From the NCBI RefSeq assembly GCF_016623585.1, contig NZ_JAEHFY010000014.1:1-64000 (forward strand): a DNA stretch of 64,000 nucleotides, in the 5' to 3' direction. Numbering within the stretch: position 1 is the first letter of the stretch; each line of letters starts with the position of its first letter. The notes beneath the pieces are model-generated. The model did no database searches, was not told the DNA's origin, and saw nothing but the letters and a program-made list of their open reading frames with translations. The DNA is from Pedobacter segetis (GTDB lineage Bacteria > Bacteroidota > Bacteroidia > Sphingobacteriales > Sphingobacteriaceae). A program made the position numbers and the translations under genes. Of this stretch, positions 55,137 to 63,414 are shown in pieces.

Positions 55137-57230
55137 TTATTTACCAAAGCCGCTTATGGCTCCCGTCATATTTCCTGAAATCAAACTCATGCGCCCTGAG
55201 ACGGTTATGTTAACACTTGGGTCATTTACTACACCCGAAGGGTCACTTACGGTATTGGAACCCGCCTTTACGGATGCTCCTCCGGTAGCATACACATCTT
55301 CTATTCCCCGGCTGCTGAACTCCATGCCCATTCCTGCCTTAACGGAAGCGCCTACCTGCAAAGGGCCCTTACCCGCAGAAACCGATTTATCAATTACCGT
55401 AGCCTCTAAAGTACCTTTTACAAAACGGTCTTTCCCTGTATTATCAGATTTGAAATCGAAATTGCCATTTAACTTTCCGGCATCAAATTCCACATGCATC
55501 TTGCCACATGCTATTACCTGTTTGTACACAATAAAATCAAGTGTGGAGTTGAATGCACAATGCATATCATCAAAGTCTGCCAGTTTATAGCTGGAGGTTT
55601 TCTTTTGCTGTGGGGTGCAGTTGCCATATTTGTTGGTTGAGATATAACGGGTGTTACCCAATGCGGTCAGCCATTCCTTCTTAGCTGCAATTTTTGTGGC
55701 TTCAAATGTGGGTGCATCCTCCATAAATTGCTTCCAGTATAATTCTTCAGAAATTTTTAAATAAAACTGGTGCAAGTAGTTCTTGTAAGCTTCTTCTAAT
55801 TGTTTGTTGTAGGTGGCATACATCCATTCGCTGTATTTTTCCTGGACAACGCAATTATCATAACCCATATTTTCTCCTTTTTTGGCCAGTTCGGTTTCTT
55901 GAGTTGCCATGATACTGCTTTGCTTTTCTATCTTTTTTCTTTGTGCGTCATCCTTTGCCTGAAAATCTTTACGAAGTGAATCAATTGTTGCTATTGTTTT
56001 TTTAAGACGATAGCCTGCGCCTCCGTCTTTATCCATTTCCTCCAGGTTTTTTTCAGCAACTGTTCTGTACATATTTTCAGAAGAAACCATACCTGATTTC
56101 ATTCCGTTAATTTCTTTTGCTGTCTTATTATTAAACTTTTTATATGCCTGTTCAGCATTTTTTGCAGCCGCCTGCTGGTACGGCAGCAGGTCTTTCGCCA
56201 ACTGCATGCTCTTTTCGTTTATTTGTTTTTGAAAAGCATCCCAGTCTGCACTTAACCGTAATTCGTCTGTATAAGATGCAGGTACATCCGGCCTTTTAAA
56301 ATTTTGTAATCCCAAAGGATTGGGGTCAGGCCGAAATGGAATACGCATATCACTTCCTTTAATTTTATATCCCAGTTTTCGCAGCATATTTATTTTATCA
56401 GGAGAGAAGCTATATGCCAGCGAGTTTTTCATTTTCTCTATTGCCTTTGCTGTGTTGCCTTTTTGTTGCTGAATCAGGCATTGTGTATAGTTGGCCTGCG
56501 GGTGATAAGCAAACGCTTTTACTACTTTATCCAATTGAGCATTGGCTTTATCTGTTTCGCCCAGGTAAAACCATGCCTGTCCCAGGTTATTGAGGATGGT
56601 AGTATTATCAGGATATAACTTACTTAGGTATTCCAGCAGCGGTATAGCCTTGTGGGGTGCACCACCCATACTTAGAATGGCTGCAAAGTTGCTCAGCAAA
56701 TCTGCATCTGCCACATTATCTGTACAAGCTTTACCTGTCATATATGTTGCAATGGCAGGATATCCCATACTCCAAAATCCAATGGCTTCATTGCCTATCA
56801 TTTGCGCATCGCACTTATTATTTTTAAAATAATTATAGGCATGTTCTCCGTTAAACCGGGCATCATCCGCCAGCCCTTTTTGAATATAATCATTTAGCGA
56901 TTTTATGTAGGATGGTAGCGTTGCCGCTGTTAGTGTTATTTTTGGAATAGCAGCGATGAGTGTTGCATTTTTTGAGGGCACACTAAAAGCATCTCCTCCT
57001 ACAGCCGTTTTTACATCAGCATCGGTAATTCCGGTTGGTAGGGATGGAGCCGTAGTTGACATACCCATTTGCTCCATCATCTTCTTTTGTTCGGGAGTGA
57101 GTTTATCTAATTGCTGCTGTGCCTGTTTTATTTTATCTTGTATTTCTTTTGTGGTAGTCGGATTTTTTTGCTGAGCAGATACAATTGTTCCCATGAGTAC
57201 TGCAAACACCATTGTACAAAAAAGTTTCAT
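55137..57230 (-). CDS. Exported TPR-containing hypothetical protein
   Basis: A 697-aa protein: signal peptide (MKLFCTMVFAVLMGTIVSAQ), a Lys/Gln-rich helical segment (TTKEIQDKIKQAQQQLDKLT), a TPR-like region (about 190-290; AIPLLEYLSKLYPDNTTILN, LGQAWFYLGETDKANAQLDKV, AKAIEKMKNSLAYSF), a long coiled or helical region (about 330-520) with ELAKKGENMGYDNC, and a Gly/Ser-rich C-terminus (KGPLQVGASVKAGMGMEFSS; MTGAISGFGK). Family not recognised. It could scaffold the other exported proteins. It is probably co-transcribed with the 403-aa gene downstream. Confidence 0.75.
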   Translation of the reverse strand: MKLFCTMVFAVLMGTIVSAQQKNPTTTKEIQDKIKQAQQQLDKLTPEQKKMMEQMGMSTTAPSLPTGITDADVKTAVGGDAFSVPSKNATLIAAIPKITLTAATLPSYIKSLNDYIQKGLADDARFNGEHAYNYFKNNKCDAQMIGNEAIGFWSMGYPAIATYMTGKACTDNVADADLLSNFAAILSMGGAPHKAIPLLEYLSKLYPDNTTILNNLGQAWFYLGETDKANAQLDKVVKAFAYHPQANYTQCLIQQQKGNTAKAIEKMKNSLAYSFSPDKINMLRKLGYKIKGSDMRIPFRPDPNPLGLQNFKRPDVPASYTDELRLSADWDAFQKQINEKSMQLAKDLLPYQQAAAKNAEQAYKKFNNKTAKEINGMKSGMVSSENMYRTVAEKNLEEMDKDGGAGYRLKKTIATIDSLRKDFQAKDDAQRKKIEKQSSIMATQETELAKKGENMGYDNCVVQEKYSEWMYATYNKQLEEAYKNYLHQFYLKISEELYWKQFMEDAPTFEATKIAAKKEWLTALGNTRYISTNKYGNCTPQQKKTSSYKLADFDDMHCAFNSTLDFIVYKQVIACGKMHVEFDAGKLNGNFDFKSDNTGKDRFVKGTLEATVIDKSVSAGKGPLQVGASVKAGMGMEFSSRGIEDVYATGGASVKAGSNTVSDPSGVVNDPSVNITVSGRMSLISGNMTGAISGFGK

Positions 57231-57386
57231 AATAAAATTTTTGAGTTAGTTGTATATTTTCAATTTATCATTTTCCTCAAAGCCATTAAATCAGGATTTT
57301 CAGGATTTGCCAAGGTCTCCCTGCCAGTAAGGAGAAAAAAGGATAATTTCTTTCCGGTTTTTTTAATGTTCATTACTTTATAATTA

Positions 57387-57920
57387 CTACGGGTTTATTT
57401 CCATCTTCATCCATGATTGTGCACTATTACCTGCTGCATATCCATTCAATACCTGAAAATTATATGAACCGTTCAATTTTTTTGTGCTGTCATCATACAC
57501 AAGATTACCGGTGAGTATTGCGGTGGTATCTTGTTTTATAATAATGGTTATTTTATTGCCACTTACAGTATAGGTCCCGTTTAATAATTGGTTGCCACCT
57601 AAATTCATGATGGAACTGCTGCAACTCACTGTTCCGTTACCATGAAATGTAAAATCCGGGGCAGATATTTCACCCTTCCACATAGCGCTTTCAAACCAAC
57701 GGGCGGCTTTCCATTTATAAAAAACCAAATTTTCATTTACCGTAACAGGCAATGCCCTATTAATTAGGGGAGCTGCGGTAACCGGCTTTTTATAACTGCT
57801 ATTCGTATTTGCCTTTGCAGTTTGCGTTTGTTTTACCATCGGGGTGGCTAAAGGCCTGGTTTGTGCGTTTAACAACCCGGAAGAGCAAATGCCAATAGCC
57901 AGGATAAATCGTTTTTTCAT
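57387..57920 (-). CDS. Exported small lipocalin-like protein
   Basis: A 177-aa protein with signal peptide MKKRFILAIGICSSGLLNAQ. After a low-complexity linker comes a beta-barrel-like segment: FYKWKAARWFESAMWKGEIS, FTFHGNGTVSCSSSIMNLG, LLNGTYTVSGNKITIIIKQDT and LNGSYNFQVLNG. This follows the same 'nGTY.vsGN.iTI' pattern as the lipocalin-like domains of paralogues A and B. It is the gene nearest the kinase on the minus strand; two dyad elements lie in the shared intergenic region (57970-57987 and 58008-58025). Confidence 0.78.
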   Translation of the reverse strand: MKKRFILAIGICSSGLLNAQTRPLATPMVKQTQTAKANTNSSYKKPVTAAPLINRALPVTVNENLVFYKWKAARWFESAMWKGEISAPDFTFHGNGTVSCSSSIMNLGGNQLLNGTYTVSGNKITIIIKQDTTAILTGNLVYDDSTKKLNGSYNFQVLNGYAAGNSAQSWMKMEINP

Positions 57921-57969
57921 TTATAAAATTTTCGTGTTGTAAAAATAGATGTATGCAAACAGGCCCGCA

Positions 57970-57987
57970 ATCATTAAAAAAGATGAT
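57970..57987. promoter_or_regulatory. Dyad operator candidate 1 in the kinase / secreted-protein divergent region
   Basis: ATCAT-TAAAAAAG-ATGAT: the same 18-nt layout (5-nt arms, 8-nt A-rich core) as at 53848. It lies 50-67 bp upstream of the 177-aa gene start. Confidence 0.6.
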
Positions 57988-58007
57988 TTTATTCTTTATC
58001 TCAAAAA

Positions 58008-58025
58008 ATCATTAAAAAGAATGAG
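58008..58025. promoter_or_regulatory. Dyad operator candidate 2 in the divergent region
   Basis: ATCAT-TAAAAAGA-ATGAG: identical over 17 bases to 53848-53864, with one arm mismatch. It lies 61-78 bp upstream of the sensor-kinase start codon. The distance to element 1 is 38 bp centre to centre. Confidence 0.6.
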
Positions 58026-58085
58026 AGAAAAGAAATAGCTTTATTATTTATTTTGTAATGGATAAAACGGTTTAAAGTCTCGTTC

Positions 58086-60050
58086 ATGAAGAAGTTATTA
58101 TTATTCCTTACCGGATTTTTAATTACCGTGTGTGGTACAGCACAATCGCCTTCAAAAAAAGACAGCCTGGCCCGGGTATTATATGCAGCCAAAGAAGATA
58201 CGGGTAAAGTGATATTGTTTTTGAGAGTGGGGGAGCAGTTCGAAAATTCGGATCCAGAGAAAGCGAAACAATATTACCGGCAAGCTTTGGCGCTGAGTAA
58301 AAAAATAGGATATAAAGCCGGAGAGCTAAAATATGCTTCTTATTACAGTTCGGTTTTAAACATACAGGGCTTATTTTATTCTTCTCTTGCTGTTAATTTA
58401 AGGGCTTTGCAGATGGCTAAAAAAATGAAAGACTCTCTTGCTATCGTAAAGGCATCTTTTAACGTAGCCAATTCATATACTTTTTTAGGTAAAAATGATT
58501 CCACTCTTTATTATTATTTTCAGGTACTTCCTTACCTCGAAAAACAAAAAGACAACCGGATGCTATCCATTGCCTATAATAATTTGCAAGATATATACCG
58601 GAGATTACACCAATATCATAAAGGAATTACCTATGGAAAAATAGGCGTAGCGATGAGCAGGGCTAATAAGGATTCTTTAAAGTTGGAATACGGTTTAACA
58701 AACCTGGGGACAAACTATGCTTCTTTGCATTTAATGGATACCGCATTAGCCTGTTATAAAGAAGCTTTTGAAATAAGTAAAAAGATAGGCGACCAATATG
58801 GTGAGTCTGCGGCCTGGCTTAATATTGCAGATATTGATTACCAGCAAGGAAGGTATGAAGTAGCAAAAAACGGGTATTCACAGGCTTTAAAAATTGCAAG
58901 GGAATTGGCATTAAATGAAACGGCAACAATTGCTTTAAAAGGCCTGGCAATGTACTTTTTGCAAATGAAAAATTATGCTGCCGCCCTGCAATATGCAGAC
59001 TCCTCCCTGGCGCTTGCCGCACAAAATGAAAACAGGGAGCAACGGGTAAAAATATACAAGATACTTTCTGATATAGCTTATGGAAACCAGGATTTAATCT
59101 CAGCAAAAGAATTCGATAGCAAAGAAGATCAGCTAAATGACAGCATCAATAACGATAATTTATCTGAAATAACCACACGGTATGAAAAGGAATATGAAAC
59201 TTCAAAAAAGGAATCGCAAATAAAGCTTCAGCAGGTGCAGCTTAAACAAAAGTCGGTACTTAATTATTGTCTTATTGCTGGCGCTACTGCATTGCTGATC
59301 ATTTCATTATTAACCTACCGCAACCACCGTCACACACAAAAATTGCAACAGTTTAAAATTGACGAACTAGAAACAGAAAGACAACTTACCGCCACCGAGG
59401 CGGTACTAAAAGGCGAAGAACAGGAACGTACCCGCTTGGCCAAGGACCTGCATGACGGATTGGGGGGCATGCTTAGCGGTATAAAATTTTCATTAAGCAA
59501 TATGAAAGAAAACTTAATTATGACACCTGACAATGCACAGGCTTTTGAACGCAGCATTGACATGCTAGACAGTTCTATACAGGAAATGCGCCGGGTGGCG
59601 CACAATATGATGCCCGAAATGCTATTGCGATATGGGCTTAAAGTTGCGCTGGAGGAGTTATGTAATGAAGTTAACCGAAGTAGCGCCATTTATGCAGATT
59701 ATCAATTTATTGGCACACATACTACAATAAATCAAACCATAGCTGTTACGGTTTATCGCATTGTGCAGGAACTGGTAAACAACGCCATTAAACATGCTCA
59801 TGCGCAGAATGTATTGGTGCAGCTGCATGCACTCGAACAGGAAAAATTATTAACTATAACAATAGAAGATGATGGGAAAGGGTTTGATAAAAATCTACTT
59901 ACCGTCTCCAAAGCCCGCCCGCATGGCCAGGCCGGACGGGGAATGGGATGGAACAATATTCAAAACCGGGTTGATTTTTTAAAAGGAAAAATTGATGTCC
60001 ATTCAGAAATAGGCAAAGGCACTTCTGTGTTAATAGAAATAAATATTTAA
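58086..60050 (+). CDS. TPR-domain sensor histidine kinase (HisKA_3/NarX type)
   Basis: A 654-aa protein with signal peptide (MKKLLLFLTGFLITVCGTAQ), a periplasmic array of tetratricopeptide repeats (about 30-345; ALAYKEAFEISKKIG-like units), a coiled linker, one membrane helix (about 395-413; LNYCLIAGATALLIISLL), a HisKA_3 domain with phospho-His456 (TRLAKDLHDGLGG), and a HATPase_c domain (VQELVNNAIKHAHA, DDGKGFD, GRGMGWNNIQNRV). It senses something in the periplasm through the TPRs and phosphorylates the response regulator, whose ATG overlaps this stop (TAATG). Confidence 0.93.
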   Translation: MKKLLLFLTGFLITVCGTAQSPSKKDSLARVLYAAKEDTGKVILFLRVGEQFENSDPEKAKQYYRQALALSKKIGYKAGELKYASYYSSVLNIQGLFYSSLAVNLRALQMAKKMKDSLAIVKASFNVANSYTFLGKNDSTLYYYFQVLPYLEKQKDNRMLSIAYNNLQDIYRRLHQYHKGITYGKIGVAMSRANKDSLKLEYGLTNLGTNYASLHLMDTALACYKEAFEISKKIGDQYGESAAWLNIADIDYQQGRYEVAKNGYSQALKIARELALNETATIALKGLAMYFLQMKNYAAALQYADSSLALAAQNENREQRVKIYKILSDIAYGNQDLISAKEFDSKEDQLNDSINNDNLSEITTRYEKEYETSKKESQIKLQQVQLKQKSVLNYCLIAGATALLIISLLTYRNHRHTQKLQQFKIDELETERQLTATEAVLKGEEQERTRLAKDLHDGLGGMLSGIKFSLSNMKENLIMTPDNAQAFERSIDMLDSSIQEMRRVAHNMMPEMLLRYGLKVALEELCNEVNRSSAIYADYQFIGTHTTINQTIAVTVYRIVQELVNNAIKHAHAQNVLVQLHALEQEKLLTITIEDDGKGFDKNLLTVSKARPHGQAGRGMGWNNIQNRVDFLKGKIDVHSEIGKGTSVLIEINI

Positions 60051-60664
60051 TGAAAATAAAAGTATTTGTAGTGGATGACCATTATATGGTAATAGAAGGT
60101 ATTCGTTCATTATTACAAAATGAAAATGATATCGAGTGGATGGGGCATGCCACTAATGGCACTTCCTGCCTTGCATTTTTAAAACAGCAGTTACCTGATA
60201 TTATTTTAATGGATATAAACCTGCCCGATGTTAGTGGCATTGAACTTTGCAAACAGGTAAGGCAGCAATATCCTTCCGTACTTGTGTTGGGGCTAAGCAC
60301 TTTCAACCAACAACCCATTATCAGGAACATACTAGAGAATGGCGCATCGGGTTATATATTAAAGAATGCTACAAAGGAAGAATTACTTGAAGCGGCTAAA
60401 GCAGTAATGGCCGGTAAATCTTATCTCAGTTTTGATGTAGCACTTTCATTACATAAAACCGATAATGAATTGCCCATCATCACCCGCCGTGAAAAGGAAA
60501 TTTTATTATTGATAGCCGACGGGCTGACAAATACAGAAATGGCGGCCAAACTTTTTATCAGTATTCCTACAGTGAACACCCATCGTAAAAGCCTGTTGAA
60601 CAAGTTTAGAGTAAACAATACGGCAAGCTTGATAAAACTGGCAGCGAAACATCACTTTATATAG
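60050..60664 (+). CDS. NarL/LuxR-family response regulator
   Basis: A 204-aa protein. The receiver domain (1-120) has the acidic pair VDDHY, phospho-Asp55 in IILMDINLPD, Thr/Ser in LGLSTF, and Lys in YILKNATKEE. The C-terminal LuxR helix-turn-helix follows (about 140-200; LTRREKEILLLIADGLTNTEMAAK ... IPTVNTHRKSLLNKF). It shares one base with the kinase gene (TAATG), so the two are translationally coupled. It probably binds as a dimer to an inverted repeat; the ATCAT-N8-ATGAT elements of this block are the obvious candidates. Confidence 0.94.
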   Translation: MKIKVFVVDDHYMVIEGIRSLLQNENDIEWMGHATNGTSCLAFLKQQLPDIILMDINLPDVSGIELCKQVRQQYPSVLVLGLSTFNQQPIIRNILENGASGYILKNATKEELLEAAKAVMAGKSYLSFDVALSLHKTDNELPIITRREKEILLLIADGLTNTEMAAKLFISIPTVNTHRKSLLNKFRVNNTASLIKLAAKHHFI

Positions 60665-60686
60665 AATTTCCTAAATTGTTTTTTTT

Positions 60687-60795
60687 TGCGTTGGGAATAA
60701 TTTCGAGAGAATTTTCTTCGTTTTGTAAGAAGGCTTTGCTTTTGTGTTAGCTATTTTGTTTGTAATGTGATTTAAGGTTTGACCATCCATAATCT
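60687..60795. repeat. 109-bp direct repeat, copy 1
   Basis: Begins tgcgttgggaataatttcg and ends gaccatccataatct. It is identical to 63415-63523 except for one base (60744 region, g versus a). Copy 1 abuts the DUF2281 pseudogene and starts 23 bp after the response-regulator stop. On the minus strand the repeat carries a short open stretch (MDGQTLNHITNKIANTKAKP), possibly coincidental. Confidence 0.93.
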
Positions 60796-60989
60796 CTGAA
60801 ATCTTCCAAAGGTTCATCAAAATCAGCTGTTATATTAAAGGTTCCTTTTGCGGACCCAAAACTGGTTTTCTCTTTTGTGAAATACTATTTTGTTGAGCAA
60901 GTAGAAATTCAAGATATTTGATCAATTCTTTTTTCAAATCATCTGATTTGAAGTTGTTGCATTTTAGAATATATTGCGTCATTATTCAT
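60747..60989 (-). pseudogene. DUF2281-type antitoxin pseudogene with two frameshifts
   Basis: The start is MNNDAIYSKMQQL, after which the frame ends at TGA. Shifting frame restores SDDLKKELIKYLEFLLAQQN and SISQKRKP, and a second shift restores FGSAKGTFNITADFDEPLED then FRDY. In order these are the DUF2281 (VapB-like antitoxin) signature. The natural C-terminus is replaced by the 109-bp repeat (GWSNLKSHYKQNS then stop). No PIN-domain toxin gene follows, so the toxin half seems to have been lost. Confidence 0.7.
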
Positions 60990-61065
60990 AAGACTTGGAT
61001 AATTTTATAATAAAATTTAAGATATTGGTAGCTATATTTTAGTTTTTAGATTTTTTGTTTCGTTG

Positions 61066-61410
61066 CTAATCCTGATTTTGCAATTCCCTAATTTCTGCAT
61101 AACCCCCAAACTCATAAATTGGGCAAGTCTTCATTATTTCTACCGCTTCATCAAGGTTGGTAGCATTTAATAATAAATAACCACCAACAATTTCATCGCC
61201 ATTCTTGTAGATTTCGTTTACTACTATGTTTCCATCGCCTTTTATGATTTTCCCATTTAATGTCAGGCCACTGCCTCCCTCTAATTTTCCCTTTTGTCCC
61301 CAAGTCGAGAACCAATTTTTCCAATTTTCTTGATGTGCTTTAATTTCACTTTCAGAATGTTCTATTGCCCTACCATCGGGCTCTCTAAATAGTACGATAA
61401 GTTTTTTCAT
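61066..61410 (-). CDS. YCII-related (DGPF-type) small protein
   Basis: A 114-aa protein beginning MKKLIVLFREPDGRAIEHS. It has KNWFSTWGQKGKLEGGSGL, then GDEIVGGYLLLNATNLDEAVEIMKTCPIYEFGGYAEIREL, the ferredoxin-like YCII/DGPF pattern (a strand, the Asp/His region, and a C-terminal 'aaCPv...g...EvRpl'). The family's enzymatic activity is unclear; some members sit beside ECF sigma factors, but none is visible here. It is an intact gene between two decayed ones (DUF2281 and the IS4 remnant). Confidence 0.82.
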   Translation of the reverse strand: MKKLIVLFREPDGRAIEHSESEIKAHQENWKNWFSTWGQKGKLEGGSGLTLNGKIIKGDGNIVVNEIYKNGDEIVGGYLLLNATNLDEAVEIMKTCPIYEFGGYAEIRELQNQD

Positions 61411-61494
61411 TGTTAATTTTATTTCATTAGCGGGTATTTAAAACCCATTGATTTTCAGTTATTTGCTTTTTAGTTCTTTGATATCTTTTTAATA

Positions 61495-61840
61495 TTAAAC
61501 CGTGAGTATATTTCTTACATGAGTTTTGTCGAATAGCGATATACTCAAAATCCGTAGTGTTTCGTATATATTGCGCCCCAATCTGAGTTTGCTCCCGATT
61601 ATCGCCACTAGGCAATAGACAATGATTACACAATAGATTTGTATCTTAGCAGTGTTGATGGTGGTGCCCCAGAACGATTTTATCCTAAGCCATCCACTTT
61701 AAGAACAATTCCACCTCCCAGCGTTTCTTGTTCTTGAAACAGTGAACGATGAATTGAAAAATACCTACCAGATCGAACATCCAGGCATCGGTCATTTACC
61801 AATTTCATTGTCAACAAAGTAGCGGGGCTTTCTACGTATA
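61495..61840 (-). pseudogene. Remnant of an IS4-type transposase C-terminus
   Basis: On the minus strand, frames that must be joined across stops and frameshifts read RRKPRYFVDNEIGK, then KNKKRWEVELFLKWM (around 61735-61695), then KSFWGTTINTAKIQIYCVII, VYCLVAIIGSKLRLGRNIYE and TLRILSISLFDKTHVRNIL, ending at TAA 61495. This follows the C-terminus of Bacteroidota IS4-family transposases (RWxvELFFKWIKQHLRIKSFWGT with the catalytic Glu, then an AVRIQIY-like helix). The N-terminal two thirds and clear terminal repeats are missing, so it is a dead fragment. Confidence 0.72.
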
Positions 61841-61904
61841 GTTTCTTTCCTAAAAAACCAGCAATCAAATATCAAACTGTTAAATCTAACCAACCAGCAA
61901 TGTT

Positions 61905-62348
61905 TTATTTATTGAACTCAGGGTCGTAAACAATATCACTAACCAAGATGACAGGGGTAACATCAGTATAATTAGGAAAATCTGCTCTAATGGCATCTCT
62001 ATTTGGTTCGATAGCTGCTTGATAGTCACCTAGGCTTTTTACATAGAAGGAGCCAATAGCCATAAATGGCAATTGCGTGTTCGGAATACCGGTGGCAAAT
62101 CCTTTTTCAACGGTGTATTTTACCAGATTTGATCCTAAAAAACCTGCTACCATAGGCATGTGCTTAGTTTCATAATACCTCATATCAAAAGTCTTGCCTT
62201 CTGCAAACGGGTACATAATGGACACTTTAATTAATCTTTTTTCTACACCTTGATGACTATTCCTTTTAGTTTTGCCTGATTGCTTTTTTTGACTAAATGC
62301 CAGGCATGTAATCAGAAGTAAGATCGGTAAAATGAGTTTTAATTTCAT
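61905..62348 (-). CDS. Exported EthD-domain protein
   Basis: A 147-aa protein with a hydrophobic signal-like N-terminus (MKLKLILPILLLITCLAFSQ), a short basic linker and an EthD domain: KVSIMYPFAEGKTFDMRYYE then TKHMPMVAGFLG, followed by LPFMAIGSFYVKSLGDYQAA and PVILVSDIVY. EthD proteins are dimeric ferredoxin-like and usually cytoplasmic, so the signal peptide is unusual. The substrate is unknown. It is divergent from the LysR gene, with a 137-bp shared region, which suggests that regulator controls it. Confidence 0.82.
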   Translation of the reverse strand: MKLKLILPILLLITCLAFSQKKQSGKTKRNSHQGVEKRLIKVSIMYPFAEGKTFDMRYYETKHMPMVAGFLGSNLVKYTVEKGFATGIPNTQLPFMAIGSFYVKSLGDYQAAIEPNRDAIRADFPNYTDVTPVILVSDIVYDPEFNK

Positions 62349-62485
62349 GATTGTTTTTTTTAGAAATGGATTTTAGATGATAAAATTTTTAGTTTAATAT
62401 CTTATACCACAAATCTCAGGGTAATTTCTATATTTACAAAACGCTATTTTTCGATAGAATCAATCGATAAAACCAATTTAGAACT

Positions 62486-63379
62486 ATGGAACTTAGACAG
62501 ATTAAATACTTTCTTAAGGCAAAGGAATTATTAAATTTTACCGAAGCTGCTAAAATTTTGAATATTAGCCAAAGTACATTATCGCAGCAAATTAAGCAAC
62601 TTGAAAATGAATTGAACTTACCATTGTTTAACCGAATTGGCAAACGCATAATCCTTACAGAGGCAGGTAAAATGTTCGGTGAGTACGCTTTGCAGAGTTT
62701 AAATAAGGCGAACGAAGGATTAATGCTCTTGAAGGATCTAAACAATATTAATACAGGGAGAATTACCATTGGCATTATTTATTCCATGCGAATCTTTATT
62801 GTTAAAGCATTGGTAAAGTTTGCTGTGCAATATCCCAATATCAAAATTCAATTAGTTTTTGGTACCACCAAGGATCTTTTAGAAAAACTCAATGCGCATC
62901 ATTTTGACTTTGTGTTGGCATTTCAAGAAAAGATTAAACACTTTCATCTGAAATATCAGCCACTTCTATCTTCAACAATGGTTTTGGTAACAGCTAAAAA
63001 ATCATCATTGGCCAATAAAAGTAGTATTTCCCTGAAAGAAGTGTCTAAGCTTCCATTGGCTTTACCTTTTAGTGGTTATTCTACTACTCAATTTTTTGTG
63101 GATTCATTCAATCAAAAAAAACTAGAGCCTAATATTTGTATGGAAATAAATGACATTCATACAATATTTGAAATCGTTAAGACCGGCCATTGGCATACAA
63201 TTTTGAGTAATACTAGTGTAAACGACCCCAAAGTAACAGGTATTCCCATTGAAGGAAAGAACATGAAGCGAGACATAATGATTATTTCTCTAAAAGAAGC
63301 CTACGAAAAGAAAGCGGTAAAAAAATTCTGCGAACTTCTTACAGAAATCAAAGGACAATTTTCAGATTTCTCTTATTGA
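62486..63379 (+). CDS. LysR-family transcriptional regulator
   Basis: A 297-aa protein with the N-terminal winged HTH (MELRQIKYFLKAKELLNFTE then AAKILNISQSTLSQQIKQLE, then LPLFNRIGKRIILTEAG) and a C-terminal periplasmic-binding-like effector domain (from about residue 90; GRITIGIIYSMRIFIVKALV). It resembles the CynR/CbbR-like general class; the effector is unknown. It is divergent from the EthD gene, its likely target, as is common for LysR regulators. Confidence 0.93.
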   Translation: MELRQIKYFLKAKELLNFTEAAKILNISQSTLSQQIKQLENELNLPLFNRIGKRIILTEAGKMFGEYALQSLNKANEGLMLLKDLNNINTGRITIGIIYSMRIFIVKALVKFAVQYPNIKIQLVFGTTKDLLEKLNAHHFDFVLAFQEKIKHFHLKYQPLLSSTMVLVTAKKSSLANKSSISLKEVSKLPLALPFSGYSTTQFFVDSFNQKKLEPNICMEINDIHTIFEIVKTGHWHTILSNTSVNDPKVTGIPIEGKNMKRDIMIISLKEAYEKKAVKKFCELLTEIKGQFSDFSY

Positions 63380-63414
63380 GAACGGATATTAGTGTCCTGA
63401 CTTGTCCCTTTAAG

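Noticed and set aside
60687-60795. Small minus-strand ORF inside the 109-bp repeat (MDGQTLNHITNKIANTKAKP...)
   Set aside because: It has different C-termini in the two copies, no promoter or family match, and is most simply a chance frame within a repeat.
61427-61633. 68-aa minus-strand ORF
   Set aside because: It runs out of frame with the IS4-like reading in the same DNA and shows no family features. The transposase fossil explains the region better.
61836-61870. Possible fragment of a second EthD gene (IAGFLGKKLY resembling VAGFLGSNLV)
   Set aside because: Only about ten residues match and the flanks do not, which is too short to support a duplicated gene fragment.
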